Shown here piece by piece: positions 1 through 9,435 of a stretch of 64,000 bases of DNA. The translations under genes were made by a program, and so were the position numbers. Below the pieces are notes generated by a model. The model was not told the DNA's origin. It worked only from the letters and a program-made list of their open reading frames with translations, and searched no databases. Source of the stretch: Roseimicrobium gellanilyticum (lineage in GTDB: Bacteria > Verrucomicrobiota > Verrucomicrobiia > Verrucomicrobiales > Verrucomicrobiaceae); contig NZ_QNRR01000002.1 in NCBI RefSeq assembly GCF_003315205.1, positions 1,032,857-1,096,856 of the forward strand, given 5' to 3'. Each line of letters starts with the position of its first letter. Positions within the stretch are counted from its first letter, which is position 1.

Positions 1-2
1 GC

Positions 3-317
3 TCTGGATTGGGCAAAGGGAACTCAGATCTCGTCATTGGTGGCGTCGCGAAGCGTGCACCGTCCCATCAGTGGGATGGTCGCATCGAAAGTGCACGGAT
101 TGTCCGCGGTCATCTCCCCGAAGCCGCGATGAATCCCAACGCTGACCAGTGGGAAGTGCCGGCCATCGCCGCATGGAATGCGAAAAATGGACCGGTCACT
201 CCGCTGCAATGGGCCGGTGCAGATCGCTCGGGCGGCGCTCAAGATCCCCGACAGCAGGCTCTCGCAGACCTCTGCCACGTGCTGCTCAACGCAAACGAAT
301 TTCTCTATCTCCACTGA
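3..317 (+). CDS. DUF1553 (PSD1)-type protein with LamG-like segment, 3' end only
   Basis: This is the 3' part of a gene that begins before the window. The visible ~104 residues start with a LamG/concanavalin-like stretch (LVIGG, then QWDGRIESARI), which is common inside PVC-group DUF1549/DUF1553 proteins. They end with ALADLCHVLLNANEFLYLH, the typical C-terminus of the DUF1553 family; the DUF1549 protein at 40265-42127 ends the same way (LINTSEFLFLH). Family members are exported and often carry cytochrome-like CxxCH motifs near the N-terminus, which cannot be seen here. The DUF1501 gene follows after 9 bases, as in the usual DUF1553-DUF1501 pairs of Planctomycetes and Verrucomicrobia. The exact biochemical role of the family is unknown; a part in polysaccharide degradation has been proposed. 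The start is outside the window. Confidence 0.85.
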   Translation, partial: SGLGKGNSDLVIGGVAKRAPSHQWDGRIESARIVRGHLPEAAMNPNADQWEVPAIAAWNAKNGPVTPLQWAGADRSGGAQDPRQQALADLCHVLLNANEFLYLH

Positions 318-326
318 TTTCCCGCC

Positions 327-1751
327 ATGCCCTGTCATAACTACGATATCCCGACCTCCCGTCGTCAGTTCCTGCGCCGCGCTGGCTGCGGCTTCGGTGC
401 CGTGGCGCTCGCCGCGCTGATGAAGGAATCCGTACTGGGTGCAGGTACTGCACCGAGCCAGGCTCTGGCAAGGATCCCGCAGCACTTCGGTCGCGCCAAG
501 AGTGTGATCTTTTGCTTCATGGAAGGTGGGCCCAGCCATCTGGACACCTTCGACAGGAAGCCACTGCTGAACCAGCTCGCCGGTCAGCAGCTGCCGCCCA
601 GCTTCAAGGAACCAGTGCTCGCCATGGGCGAGAGTGGTGCTCCCTTGCTGGAATCACGCCGCTCGTGGAAACAATATGGCCAGAGCGGGCTTTGGGTTTC
701 GGACTGGTTCCAAAACGTCGCAGAGCATGCGGATGATCTCGCGGTGATCCATTCCTGCGTCTCGGATGGCATCAATCACGCCGGTGGTGTGTGCCAGATG
801 AATACGGGCTCCATCTTCGGAGGCCGTCCCTCCCTCGGCGCCTGGGTGAACTATGGCCTGGGTTCGGCAAATCATGACCTGCCTGGCTTTGTGGTCATCA
901 AGGACAGTGAAGGCACCGTGGTAAACGGTGTGCGCAATTGGGGCAGTGGCTTCATGCCAGCGGTGCATCAGGGCGTGGAGTTCAGTTCCGACGGCCAGCC
1001 CATCAAGTATCTCTCTCCACCGAAGGGCGTGAGTGCACAACAGCAACGCGACAAACTCGACCTGCTCGCTGAACTCAACGGGGACTACAATGCAACCCGC
1101 CAGGACAATACCGAACTGGAAGCTCGCATCCGCGCCTATGAACTGGCTTACACCATGCAGGCGGAGGCACCGCAGGCCGTCGATTTGAGCAAGGAGACGG
1201 AGGCCACCAAAAAACTCTACGGCATGGATGCCCCTGAAACTGCGGTATACGGGCGGAACTGCCTGCTCGCCCGTCGTCTCGTGGAACACGGAGTGCGATT
1301 CGTGCAGCTCTACAGCGGTGCCGGAAGCAAGTGGGATTCCCACAATCGTTTGGAGGAAAATCATGGCCGTCTCTGCCGCGCCGTGGACCGCCCCATCGCG
1401 GGCCTGCTCACTGATTTGAAGCAGCGCGGCCTTCTGGATGAGACACTGGTGATCTGGGGTGGTGAGTTTGGCCGCACCCCCATGAGCGAGCAGGGCGGCG
1501 GACGCGATCACAATCCCAATGGCTTCACCATGTGGATGGCCGGCGGTGGTGTGAAGGGCGGCCAGACCATCGGTGCCACCGATGAACTCGGCCTGTACGC
1601 GGTGCAGGACAAGATGCATGTGCATGACCTGCACTCCACCATCCTGCATCTGCTCGGCGTGGATCACACCCAGCTCATCTACCATCACAAGGGCCGCCCT
1701 GAGCGTATCGACCAGAATGAAGGTCATGTGAACAAGGCGCTGCTGGGGTAA
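327..1751 (+). CDS. DUF1501 domain protein, Tat-exported
   Basis: A 474-residue member of DUF1501, a sulfatase/alkaline-phosphatase-like family abundant in PVC bacteria. The N-terminus holds a twin-arginine signal (SRRQFLRRAGCGFGAVALAAL, residues ~12-31), so the folded protein is probably exported. Family landmarks are FCFMEGGPSHLDTFD (~57-71), GGEFGRTPMSEQGGGRDHNP (~378-397) and the C-terminal HVHDLHSTILHLLGVDH. The conserved Asp and His residues resemble metal ligands of the alkaline phosphatase superfamily, but catalytic activity has not been established for the family. It lies 9 bases downstream of the DUF1553-type gene and is almost certainly co-transcribed with it. A second, quite different DUF1501 protein lies at 33900-35420. 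Length is normal for the family. Confidence 0.93.
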   Translation: MPCHNYDIPTSRRQFLRRAGCGFGAVALAALMKESVLGAGTAPSQALARIPQHFGRAKSVIFCFMEGGPSHLDTFDRKPLLNQLAGQQLPPSFKEPVLAMGESGAPLLESRRSWKQYGQSGLWVSDWFQNVAEHADDLAVIHSCVSDGINHAGGVCQMNTGSIFGGRPSLGAWVNYGLGSANHDLPGFVVIKDSEGTVVNGVRNWGSGFMPAVHQGVEFSSDGQPIKYLSPPKGVSAQQQRDKLDLLAELNGDYNATRQDNTELEARIRAYELAYTMQAEAPQAVDLSKETEATKKLYGMDAPETAVYGRNCLLARRLVEHGVRFVQLYSGAGSKWDSHNRLEENHGRLCRAVDRPIAGLLTDLKQRGLLDETLVIWGGEFGRTPMSEQGGGRDHNPNGFTMWMAGGGVKGGQTIGATDELGLYAVQDKMHVHDLHSTILHLLGVDHTQLIYHHKGRPERIDQNEGHVNKALLG

Positions 1752-1781
1752 TCCAGCAGTGCACCTTGGTCGTCCAAATTT

Positions 1782-2335
<554 letters not shown>

Positions 2336-2560
2336 GACACGGCAGCGAACCGGAGCCCGACAAGCACGTGCAACTCCGGGCAAGCCCCGAGGTTTGCTCA
2401 TGGCAATGAAAACCATCGCTTCCATCCCGCGCACCTGCAAATCGCCTCCACAGGCATAGTAGGCATGTAACTCAGAGCATCTCGCCCCTCCAACTGTAAA
2501 TGGATGGTTACTTGACGGGGGTGTGAGGTTTCCACACACTTTGTCCGCTTCCACACATTC

Positions 2561-3295
2561 ATGGCTCGACTCCCCCTCCCGCCAGCCTCCCTTCGCCTCC
2601 TGCTTTGTCTTTTTCTGGGCGCATTCGCGATCCCAAACGCATTGGCCGAAAAAGCGGAGCCCTTTGTGTTTGTCCCTTCCAAGGGAGAAGGTCCCTTTCC
2701 CGTGGCCCTCTGGCTCCATGGATATCGGGGATATTCACCCAGCGGCTACTTTCCAGGTGAAAGCGCCGAAGCCATGCAGAAGCATGCAGACGCGCTCGGC
2801 GCAGTGATCGTCGGTTTCCCCGCCACGACCGAACTGGGAGATGACACACAACAGTGGTCTGAGGAGCCGGTCGCCGATCATGCCTATGTTCAGGAACGGC
2901 TCCGGTCCCTGAAGACCCCAGCCAAGCTCGACCTGAACCGCGTGGGTCTTTTTGGATTCTCCCAAGGCGCCATGGTGGCTGCAGCTCTGGCCACCGTGTA
3001 TCCCGAGAATTACCTTGGCGCCATACTCATGTCGCCGGGAGGCATGAGCAATCCCAAGGGCAGCAACATCAAGCTGCCCCTTCACGCAAAGCAGGTCTAC
3101 TACTGCTTCTGCGGAGCCGCGGAACAAGAGGGCAATGTGATGCTCACCAAGGGCTATGCCGAGCATTTTGAAAAAGTCCTGGGCGCGAAAGTGACGCTGA
3201 AATTGTACGAGGGCGTCTCGAAGCATACCCGTCCTGCCGACTTCATGGAGAAGTTTCCCGAGTGGATGGGCGCCATCCTGAAATCACGCGAATGA
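2561..3295 (+). CDS. Secreted alpha/beta hydrolase (dienelactone hydrolase/esterase type)
   Basis: A 244-residue alpha/beta-hydrolase with an N-terminal signal peptide (hydrophobic LRLLLCLFLGAFAIPNALA, cleavage expected near residue 29). The oxyanion-hole region is LWLHGYRGYSP (~51-61), the nucleophile elbow is GFSQG (~133-137; Ser is the nucleophile) and the late histidine is in GVSKHTRPADF (~224). The order fits the dienelactone hydrolase/phospholipase-carboxylesterase group, which cleaves esters of small molecules or polysaccharides; the substrate is unknown. A small secreted protein follows after 10 bases and may be co-expressed. The ATG at 2561 is chosen because it gives a complete signal peptide. 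Confidence 0.82.
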   Translation: MARLPLPPASLRLLLCLFLGAFAIPNALAEKAEPFVFVPSKGEGPFPVALWLHGYRGYSPSGYFPGESAEAMQKHADALGAVIVGFPATTELGDDTQQWSEEPVADHAYVQERLRSLKTPAKLDLNRVGLFGFSQGAMVAAALATVYPENYLGAILMSPGGMSNPKGSNIKLPLHAKQVYYCFCGAAEQEGNVMLTKGYAEHFEKVLGAKVTLKLYEGVSKHTRPADFMEKFPEWMGAILKSRE

Positions 3296-3305
3296 CATCA
3301 CACCT

Positions 3306-3698
3306 ATGAAACAGTTCCTCCTTTCCATTTTCCTGATGACAGTCGTGTCTTCGCTTCACGCCGCGGACACGGTGGCGAGAATCGCTGTGGGCATGGACCA
3401 CAAGGAATCCATCGCCCTTCTGAAAAAGCACAGCGCGGAAGACATCACACCTGGCCTCGCCATCGTCGGCCCCAACGGCGAGCATCCTTTGCACGGCCTC
3501 GTCTGGGCGCTCCGTGACTATGACGCCATCATTGAACTGGCTGAACAGAACGGCAAGATCACAACTCTGACCTACTGGACGAAAAAGGACTTCGGAACCA
3601 GCAAGGACCATCGGGCAAGGACGGAGCAGAACGTCAAGTCACTCACGCTCGACCCGAAAGGTCACGCGGTCTCAGTAGAGAAACAGAAGGAGGGCTGA
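3306..3698 (+). CDS. Small secreted protein of unknown function
   Basis: A 130-residue protein with a clear signal peptide (MKQFLLSIFLMTVVSSLHAA, cleavage after AHAA-like HAA). The mature part is about 110 residues, hydrophilic and without cysteines, and contains the phrase VGMDHKESIALLKKHS near its start. I do not recognise a family; the VGMD..E...LL pattern is seen in small periplasmic proteins of the SmpA/BamE-like type (two helices plus beta-sheet), but this is only a resemblance. It sits 10 bases after the esterase gene on the same strand, so the two are probably one transcript. Confidence 0.7.
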   Translation: MKQFLLSIFLMTVVSSLHAADTVARIAVGMDHKESIALLKKHSAEDITPGLAIVGPNGEHPLHGLVWALRDYDAIIELAEQNGKITTLTYWTKKDFGTSKDHRARTEQNVKSLTLDPKGHAVSVEKQKEG

Positions 3699-3952
3699 GA
3701 CCGAACGGCTTGGTTGAGCAGTCTACTGTGCAGCCGCGGGAGCGGGTCCAGCAGCGTTTGCCTGGCCGATGCCGCCTCGGTTTCCAAGTGCCTGGACTCG
3801 AGGCAACTTGCGGTCGTCAACTTGGCGCGCATCCGTGCGATCAGAGGAGAGTTCGAGGCATCTGACCTCGCCATGGTGAACTTTATCCAACAAGGCGATT
3901 GAAGTGTCAGAGAAAAGAGCACCTTTTCAGCCTCCTTGCCCTCCCCCGTCCC

Positions 3953-4294
3953 ATGCCCCCACTCATTGTCTCCATCGCCCTGCTCTCCCTTTCCAACGTC
4001 TTCATGACCTTCGCGTGGTATGCCCACCTGAAGGACATGAAGAGCAAGCCGTGGATCATCGCGGCCTTGTTCAGTTGGGGAATTGCCCTGTTTGAGTACC
4101 TGCTTCAGGTCCCGGCAAACCGGATCGGCAGCCAGACGATGAACCTGCCGCAGCTCAAGATCCTGCAGGAGGTGATTACCCTCACGGTATTCGTCCCCTT
4201 TGTGCTCCTCTACATGAAGCAGCCTCTGAAGTGGGACTATCTGTGGGCCGCCATGTGCATGTGCGGGGCAGTGTATTTCATCTTCCGAAAGTAG
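3953..4294 (+). CDS. DUF486 (DMT-like) inner-membrane protein
   Basis: A 113-residue integral membrane protein beginning MPPLIVSIALLSLSNVFMTF. It carries the DUF486 landmarks FAWYAHLKDM (~19-28), SWGIALFEYLLQVPANRIG (~43-61) and QLKILQEVITLTVF (~69-82). Four hydrophobic segments are visible, as expected for this small family related to the drug/metabolite transporter fold. Substrate and role are unknown. The upstream in-frame codons from 3899 are rejected because family members start at this Met and are close to 110 residues. A strong bidirectional terminator follows at 4330-4361. Confidence 0.9.
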   Translation: MPPLIVSIALLSLSNVFMTFAWYAHLKDMKSKPWIIAALFSWGIALFEYLLQVPANRIGSQTMNLPQLKILQEVITLTVFVPFVLLYMKQPLKWDYLWAAMCMCGAVYFIFRK

Positions 4295-4329
4295 CCTTCG
4301 CGCCAACGGGTCAGATGCAGCCAATAAAA

Positions 4330-4361
4330 AAGCGGAAGGCTCCAGACGAAGCCTTCCGCTT
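4330..4361. terminator. Bidirectional rho-independent terminator
   Basis: A perfect 12-bp stem (AAGCGGAAGGCT with AGCCTTCCGCTT) encloses an 8-base loop. It is flanked by AAAAAA on the left and TTTT on the right, so it can end transcription of the DUF486 gene (plus) and of the beta-helix gene at 4379-7492 (minus). Confidence 0.9.
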
Positions 4362-4378
4362 TTCATATCATTCAAAAC

Positions 4379-7300
4379 TTACGGACTGACCGGTGCGCCG
4401 TTCAGGAAGAAATCGCCGCTCGGGTTGCCTACCACATCCATCGGACTGAGGAAGAACTCAGACACGAAATTGCTCGCAGCCGGATCAAACGTGCCATCGA
4501 CAGTCAACTTGCTCCCGCCATCTTCCCGGAAGAAGAAGCCAACCGAATCCGGGTTTGTCCCGGAGCCAAGCACGAGGTTACGATCGAATCCTTTGATCCT
4601 CAGACGGGAGCCATCATTGCTCCGTGCCTTGAGGAATGCGTCATTGACCACACCATCTGCACTGAGGATGTTGTCTGCGACGGTTGCGGCGAGACGGCCT
4701 CCGTGCTGGCTCTTAAGCTGGATGGCGTTGTCCTCGAATCCTCCGTGGAAGACGTTTCCGGTCACCGTGCCCTTCAGGACTGCGTCATGCTCCGCGAGGA
4801 GGAAGATGCCGCTCGCGTCATAGTCTCCGAAGAACTGGTTGTTGGTGATGGTCACCTTCAAGCGGTCGCCGTCCTCGTCATCATAGTGGTGGGCGGCCAC
4901 TTTAAGCGCATCACGCCCGAACTCGCCGTTCAACACGTTGTTCGAGAAGGTCAGGGTCATGCGCGACCAATCGCGCTTGTCCGCATCCAAAGCGTGGTCA
5001 AAATCACCCACGAAGGTATTGCCCAGGATGTCCGCCCTCAGGGTCGAGCCGTCCCTGGACTTCGCGGCAATGGCGATCTCGCCGCAGCCATCTCCCTCGA
5101 AGGTGTTGCCGGAGATGGAAGCGATAAGCGTGGCCCCCTCGAAGGAATCCAGCGTGAGCATGCCATCATAGCTTTCGCCGCTGATGGCATTGTTCGCGAT
5201 CGTGGCGGTCATGGTAGCACCTTCGAAAGCCACGAAGCCGAACCCGACTCCGTACTCCGAATCCGCGAGGATAGTGTTTCCAGTGACCGTCGCATTCAGG
5301 ATGGATTCATACTCGCTGTAGAAACCCGAGACCACCTGATTGAAGTATCCCTCGTAGATGTTGCCCGTGAGTTGCACATTCGCGATGGCGCCATCATAGG
5401 TCTCAACCAAAGTAGCCATCCCGAATTCCGGCCCGTCGAAGCCAAATTCGCCCAGGAAGAAGTTGTTTGAAAGGTTGGCATTCACGGTCGAGCCACCGCC
5501 AGCAGTGATGTACATGCCCGCCATGTACGCATTGTTGATGATGTTGTTCGTGGCAAGGATGTTCACGATGGGTGAAGAACCCCCACCGCAACCGCAGTCC
5601 AACGCACTCAGCGCCGGCGGCCCAAAGATTCCCAAATCGAGTCCCGCACCCACAAAGAGAGCTCCGAACACCTCGTTGAACTCATTGTTCTGAACGATGA
5701 TGTTGTGCGTGCCTCCATCGGAGTCAGCGAGGACGGACACGGAGGAAAGGAACAAGGGAAGCAACTCTTCGATTTCCGGGAATTCAGGGAACTCTCCAAA
5801 AGGAGGAAGTTCTCCCATGGTGAACAAATTGTCCTGCACGATCAGAGTACCTGGGTTCAAGGCGATCACTGACGGCCCGAAGCCCCCCATGATGCCACCG
5901 CGGAAGTCATAACCCTGAACGATCAGAGTGTTGATCTCAAATGCGCCGAAGCCTCCATAAAGCACCGGACGATCTGTATCGCCCCCAAAGTTCCGGCCAC
6001 CGAGACCCACGATGGGCACATAGGAACTGGTGAAGCGAGTGCTTCCGGAGACCATCACCGAGTCTTCATAGTCGATGCCTGTGCCGCCCTGGGTATACAC
6101 GGTCCAGAGCTTGCCAGTGGCATTGCTGTTGGCACCGGCGAGATTGGCACCTTCCACGATGGTATCGAAGGGACGCTCGGCCGTGCCAGTGGCGCCGTCC
6201 ACTTGGGCGGTACCAGCCTGGATGCCATTGCCCACCGCACCACCGTTGTTCACAAAGATGATGTCATCTTCCAGCACCACCTGGCCAGGACGCTGCGATA
6301 CGACCTTCGTCACGCGCTTCACCTTGGTCTCGGTGTTGGTCTCTGTATCCACGGTGTTAGCCACCTTGATGGCCGCGTTCTGACGGCGCACCGGCTCAGC
6401 CAGACGCTCCACCAGGTGACGGCGGCGAGGAGTGAAGGAGTCACCGATGCGGCTCCAGAAGTTCTTGCCATCACCCAGGTCGCCCATCTCGAAGGGCACC
6501 TGAAGCTGTACACCTGCGGTCCAGTCGCTGCCGGTCAGGCGCTCATCTTCATACCAGGTGCCTGTGAGAATCACCGCAGGCACAGGGCGGATCTCCACGC
6601 CGGCCTTCCAGCCTTCCACATTGCCCGTGCCGCCTTCCTGCGGACCGAAGGGCTGGTTGTCGAACTTGTAGTAACCACCGATAAAGCGCAGATCGAAGTA
6701 TCGATCCAGTCCCGGAACCAGGAATGCGATTTCCGCGTCCCAGCCTTCCATCCCCTCTTCGTAACGACGGAAGAGACGTTCGATGGTCGTCGTGCTGATG
6801 GTCGTCGTCGCCGTGGTGGTGAAGAGCGCATTCTGCGCCACGCTGCTGCCCGAGGCATACGGATCGCTCGTGGGCGTCACCGACTGCGATGTGCTGGTGC
6901 TGGAGCGCTGGATGGTGTCCACCGTGCGCGTCTCCTCCGCGAGCTGCTTGTCTGAGAGCGGAATGTAATAGTTACCACGCACTTCCACGTAGCGGGTACC
7001 CACTTCCAGACCCACACCGAGCTGCCAGAACTGATTGTCCGCCTCGGTGTCCATCATGTCGATGAACACGTTCGCGCCCACGAAGATGCCTTCATCGAAG
7101 AATCCGGCCTGTGGGGCATCATAGTTCCTCAATGCGGAGACCGACTGTGAACCAAAAAGGTGTCTCCAGCCCAGGCCCAGCGAGGCAGCCACCTCACCAC
7201 GCTCACCCCAGGAGGTGTAAGGCTCAAGGTAAATCACGTCACCACTCAGGGTGGCATCCGCGCCCAAGGTGCTCCATACCGGGGCCACGATGGAGAAGTT

Positions 7301-7492
7301 CCCCTCCGTGTAGGCATCGCTTGTCTTTACCCCTCCGGTGACGGTGCCCAAATACATGGGGTGAGCCTCCACCACGACCTCCTTCGGATTCTTGATAGGA
7401 GGGCCCGCGAGAACCGCGGAAGTGAGGCTGCCGAGTGATAGCAAACCGACGGTGCATGCCCGGACCAAACGGGCAGGAGTAGGAATGTACAT
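4379..7492 (-). CDS. Inverse-autotransporter-like barrel plus long parallel beta-helix surface protein
   Basis: A 1037-residue exported protein. After a signal peptide (RACTVGLLSLGSLTSAVLAG, ~10-30) come ~300 residues with outer-membrane beta-barrel character. They include GANVFIDMMDTEADNQFWQLG and GTRYVEVRGNYYIPLS, which match the inverse-autotransporter (intimin/invasin-type) beta domain pattern. A second barrel-like part holds GWDAEIAFLVPGLDRYFDLR and ends near residue 370. From ~420 onward the protein is a long run of 20-25-residue units rich in N-N and G (VQNNEFNEVFG, ISGNTFEGDG, TGNVFHGGF), typical of right-handed parallel beta-helices (pectate-lyase/DUF4347-like passenger). A CGCGGG motif lies near ~635. 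The likely topology is an N-terminal barrel in the outer membrane with the helix displayed outside, perhaps as an adhesin. Binding partner unknown. Confidence 0.72.
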   Translation of the reverse strand: MYIPTPARLVRACTVGLLSLGSLTSAVLAGPPIKNPKEVVVEAHPMYLGTVTGGVKTSDAYTEGNFSIVAPVWSTLGADATLSGDVIYLEPYTSWGERGEVAASLGLGWRHLFGSQSVSALRNYDAPQAGFFDEGIFVGANVFIDMMDTEADNQFWQLGVGLEVGTRYVEVRGNYYIPLSDKQLAEETRTVDTIQRSSTSTSQSVTPTSDPYASGSSVAQNALFTTTATTTISTTTIERLFRRYEEGMEGWDAEIAFLVPGLDRYFDLRFIGGYYKFDNQPFGPQEGGTGNVEGWKAGVEIRPVPAVILTGTWYEDERLTGSDWTAGVQLQVPFEMGDLGDGKNFWSRIGDSFTPRRRHLVERLAEPVRRQNAAIKVANTVDTETNTETKVKRVTKVVSQRPGQVVLEDDIIFVNNGGAVGNGIQAGTAQVDGATGTAERPFDTIVEGANLAGANSNATGKLWTVYTQGGTGIDYEDSVMVSGSTRFTSSYVPIVGLGGRNFGGDTDRPVLYGGFGAFEINTLIVQGYDFRGGIMGGFGPSVIALNPGTLIVQDNLFTMGELPPFGEFPEFPEIEELLPLFLSSVSVLADSDGGTHNIIVQNNEFNEVFGALFVGAGLDLGIFGPPALSALDCGCGGGSSPIVNILATNNIINNAYMAGMYITAGGGSTVNANLSNNFFLGEFGFDGPEFGMATLVETYDGAIANVQLTGNIYEGYFNQVVSGFYSEYESILNATVTGNTILADSEYGVGFGFVAFEGATMTATIANNAISGESYDGMLTLDSFEGATLIASISGNTFEGDGCGEIAIAAKSRDGSTLRADILGNTFVGDFDHALDADKRDWSRMTLTFSNNVLNGEFGRDALKVAAHHYDDEDGDRLKVTITNNQFFGDYDASGIFLLAEHDAVLKGTVTGNVFHGGFEDNAIQLKSQHGGRLAATVADNILSADGVVNDAFLKARSNDGSRLRIKGFDRNLVLGSGTNPDSVGFFFREDGGSKLTVDGTFDPAASNFVSEFFLSPMDVVGNPSGDFFLNGAPVSP

Positions 7493-7730
7493 GTAGGGTG
7501 TTAGGAGAGCTTGGGGGTGAAGCGGGTTGTCTTTTCTTTGGGAGTTGTGCCGTTGTTACGTTAACAGAATTTCCGTATTTATCTCGGGAATTCTTGCAAA
7601 AACCACAAACAATAAACCTTCATTCACCACTCCCCTTTGAGTTAGCATAAGCATAATACCTAAACCCCAGATCTCATTCCGCTTGAGGCTGCGACCACTG
7701 AAGAAACCCAGTCATTTCGGTCACCCGGCG
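7493..7730 (-). promoter_or_regulatory. AT-rich upstream region of the beta-helix gene
   Basis: This stretch is much more AT-rich than its surroundings, especially 7555-7670, and lies just upstream of the minus-strand start at 7492. It must hold the promoter of that gene, but I could not pick one -35/-10 pair with confidence. No coding region is evident. Confidence 0.45.
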
Positions 7731-7759
7731 CAAAAAACCGCCCGGCATCTCCAGCCGGG
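7731..7759 (-). terminator. Rho-independent terminator, copy B of a duplicated gene end
   Basis: On the minus strand a CCCGGC/GCCGGG stem is followed by GGTTTTTTG. It would end transcription of the protease gene at 7855-9249. It closely resembles the terminator at 9381-9403 and belongs to the same duplicated segment. Confidence 0.75.
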
Positions 7760-7836
7760 TGTTTGTCATTTAGCTTCAAGATCCCTGCGAGAGTTACTTC
7801 GCCGCAGGAGGAGCGCCGGGCATGGGCAGCGAGGTA
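7760..7836 (-). pseudogene. Relic of the 3' end of a second copy of the PVC dehydrogenase gene
   Basis: Positions 7794-7829 on the minus strand encode LPMPGAPPAAK plus TAA, identical at peptide level to the last 11 residues of the dehydrogenase gene that ends at 9436. The following bases (GTCATTTAG spacer, then the hairpin) also match the sequence after that gene. Upstream, the match resumes with GAGGTAGG after a deletion of about 20 bases and is then lost. This is a decayed paralogue end and not a functional gene. Confidence 0.85.
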
Positions 7837-7854
7837 GGGTGGCACCGCTCGTCA

Positions 7855-9249
7855 TTAGCGATAGCGGGTGGCACCCTGACTGACGAACTCATCGTGCACC
7901 AGCCTGCGCATTTCCAGCATGGCCGGGATGTACTGCTTCAAGTAAGGAACACGATCGGAACTCTTCATCGACTTGGATTGGTTGGTTGATTCCAAGGTGA
8001 CCGTTGCGAAGAATTCCTGGAAAATCGGAACAGCAGTCGCCATGGAACGCGTGGCACTCGCTGAGCCCAGCTTCTGGTTTACCCGCGCGATCCCGCTGGC
8101 GATCACACTACCAAGGCGGTAACCACTTCCGCCCACGATCACTTCACGCACAATGTAGTCCCCCTTCTTGGTACTGGGCGCGGCAAAACCGCCACGGTTT
8201 GACGTTGGGTTCAAGAAGCAAGCAGCAGCAAGAGTCAGGGTATCCCGGTCAAACGCGCTTAGTTCTGCCAGTGCCATCATCAGTGAAGTGTATTTCATCT
8301 TGCGCCACTTGGTCACCTGCTCGGGACGGATGGCAAACCGGCGCACCTTTTCAAACGTGGTTCCCTTCGCCCAGATGTCACGTTTACCATCGGTTAGATA
8401 GGTTGATACCCCCAGGATCGTCTTCGTACCCCCGAGGACGACAGGACCTCCGCTGTTCCCGGGCACAATTTCACAGTCGATCTCAATCCGGTCTGTTCCC
8501 ACCCCGACAATCTTGCCATCCAACCCTGTGATGACGCTGCCTCCAAGGCTGTTTCCGTAGGCGATAACCTCCTTGTTCAGTTCAGGAACGCTGTCCGCTT
8601 TCCCGATTTCGTACAAGCCAGATGTGGCTTCCACGACCACTTCAAATCTCGCCAGGTCCTCAAGACCGTTGGGCGCATTAGGATCAAAAGTTTCGGACAG
8701 TTCCAAATCGACAGGCAGCGCCAGCTTTTTGCCAGCCGCAGTAGTAATGCTCTCAATCTTCGTGGCGAAGCTACCTGGCTCTCCACACAACACGTGGGCA
8801 TTCGTGTAGACATAGGTGATTTTGTCGGCTTTCGCGATGAAACCTGAACCAACTCCCTTGTCCGTTTTGATGAAGACGAGATGCTGTGGATCGAATGAGG
8901 AAACCACGGCACCGGAAACACCCGGCTGGGCAGGAGCAGCGGGCTGAACTGGAGGAGCAACGGTAGCAGGAGAGCTGGGAGATTCCTGCTTCTTCGGAGG
9001 GGTGTATTTCCCCTTCCAAACTTCAGGCAGGTGTTCGAATGCCAACAAGGAGACTCCCGCATCGTGGGCAATTTTCACCCCTTGCTCAGTCACACTAAGG
9101 ACTGTTGCATTGGTGAAGACCTTGCTTCCGACAACGGACGGCACTTCGATCCTATCGACCTTGCCCTGCCCCACTAAGTTCGCGCTAAAAGCCAAGAGAC
9201 CCACGCAAGCTGTAAGCGTGGACATTAGTCCTGAGGTTTCACGAATCAT
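7855..9249 (-). CDS. Secreted trypsin-like serine protease with N-terminal SLA1-like/beta domain
   Basis: A protein of about 464 residues, counted from the Met at 9249, which puts a signal peptide at the N-terminus (LTACVGLLAFSANLVGQG). Residues ~35-80 (VPSVVGSKVFTNATVLSVTE, then the HLPEVWKGKY end) form a small domain common in Verrucomicrobia that also occurs in the protein at 27581-28501. A Pro/Ala-rich linker follows (~88-112), then a chymotrypsin/DegP-like protease domain: His152 in TNAHVLCG, Asp198 in NGLEDLARF and Ser266 in VPGNSGGPV. No PDZ domain is visible. The C-terminal ~170 residues are alpha-helical and unknown. The longer reading from 9318 adds an Arg-rich N-terminus that would spoil the signal and is rejected. 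Confidence 0.82.
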   Translation of the reverse strand: MIRETSGLMSTLTACVGLLAFSANLVGQGKVDRIEVPSVVGSKVFTNATVLSVTEQGVKIAHDAGVSLLAFEHLPEVWKGKYTPPKKQESPSSPATVAPPVQPAAPAQPGVSGAVVSSFDPQHLVFIKTDKGVGSGFIAKADKITYVYTNAHVLCGEPGSFATKIESITTAAGKKLALPVDLELSETFDPNAPNGLEDLARFEVVVEATSGLYEIGKADSVPELNKEVIAYGNSLGGSVITGLDGKIVGVGTDRIEIDCEIVPGNSGGPVVLGGTKTILGVSTYLTDGKRDIWAKGTTFEKVRRFAIRPEQVTKWRKMKYTSLMMALAELSAFDRDTLTLAAACFLNPTSNRGGFAAPSTKKGDYIVREVIVGGSGYRLGSVIASGIARVNQKLGSASATRSMATAVPIFQEFFATVTLESTNQSKSMKSSDRVPYLKQYIPAMLEMRRLVHDEFVSQGATRYR

Positions 9250-9380
9250 ATGGTTGGGAGTGAAGGTGTGCAGACGATAGATACGGAGAATCCTTAGGAT
9301 ACGTGCACGCAATACCATTATTACTCAACAGAAAGCCGTAATTTTTCGCCTGCCATTTAGTAACCTCCGACAACAAAATC

Positions 9381-9403
9381 CGCCCGGCATGTGCTGCCGG
9401 GCG
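9381..9403 (-). terminator. Rho-independent terminator of the PVC dehydrogenase gene
   Basis: A perfect 9-bp stem (CGCCCGGCA with TGCCGGGCG) with a 5-base loop is followed on the minus strand by GATTTTGTTG. It lies 33 bases after the stop codon of the dehydrogenase gene. Confidence 0.85.
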
Positions 9404-9435
9404 GTAGTCATTTAGATTTAATCTCGCTGCACGAT

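Noticed and set aside
654-1727. Long minus-strand open frame opposite the first DUF1501 gene
   Set aside because: It is the antisense shadow of a conserved gene in GC-rich DNA; its translation has no family pattern.
3714-3902. 62-codon plus-strand frame between the secreted protein and the DUF486 gene
   Set aside because: No ribosome binding site, signal or family; the 254-base gap is best called non-coding.
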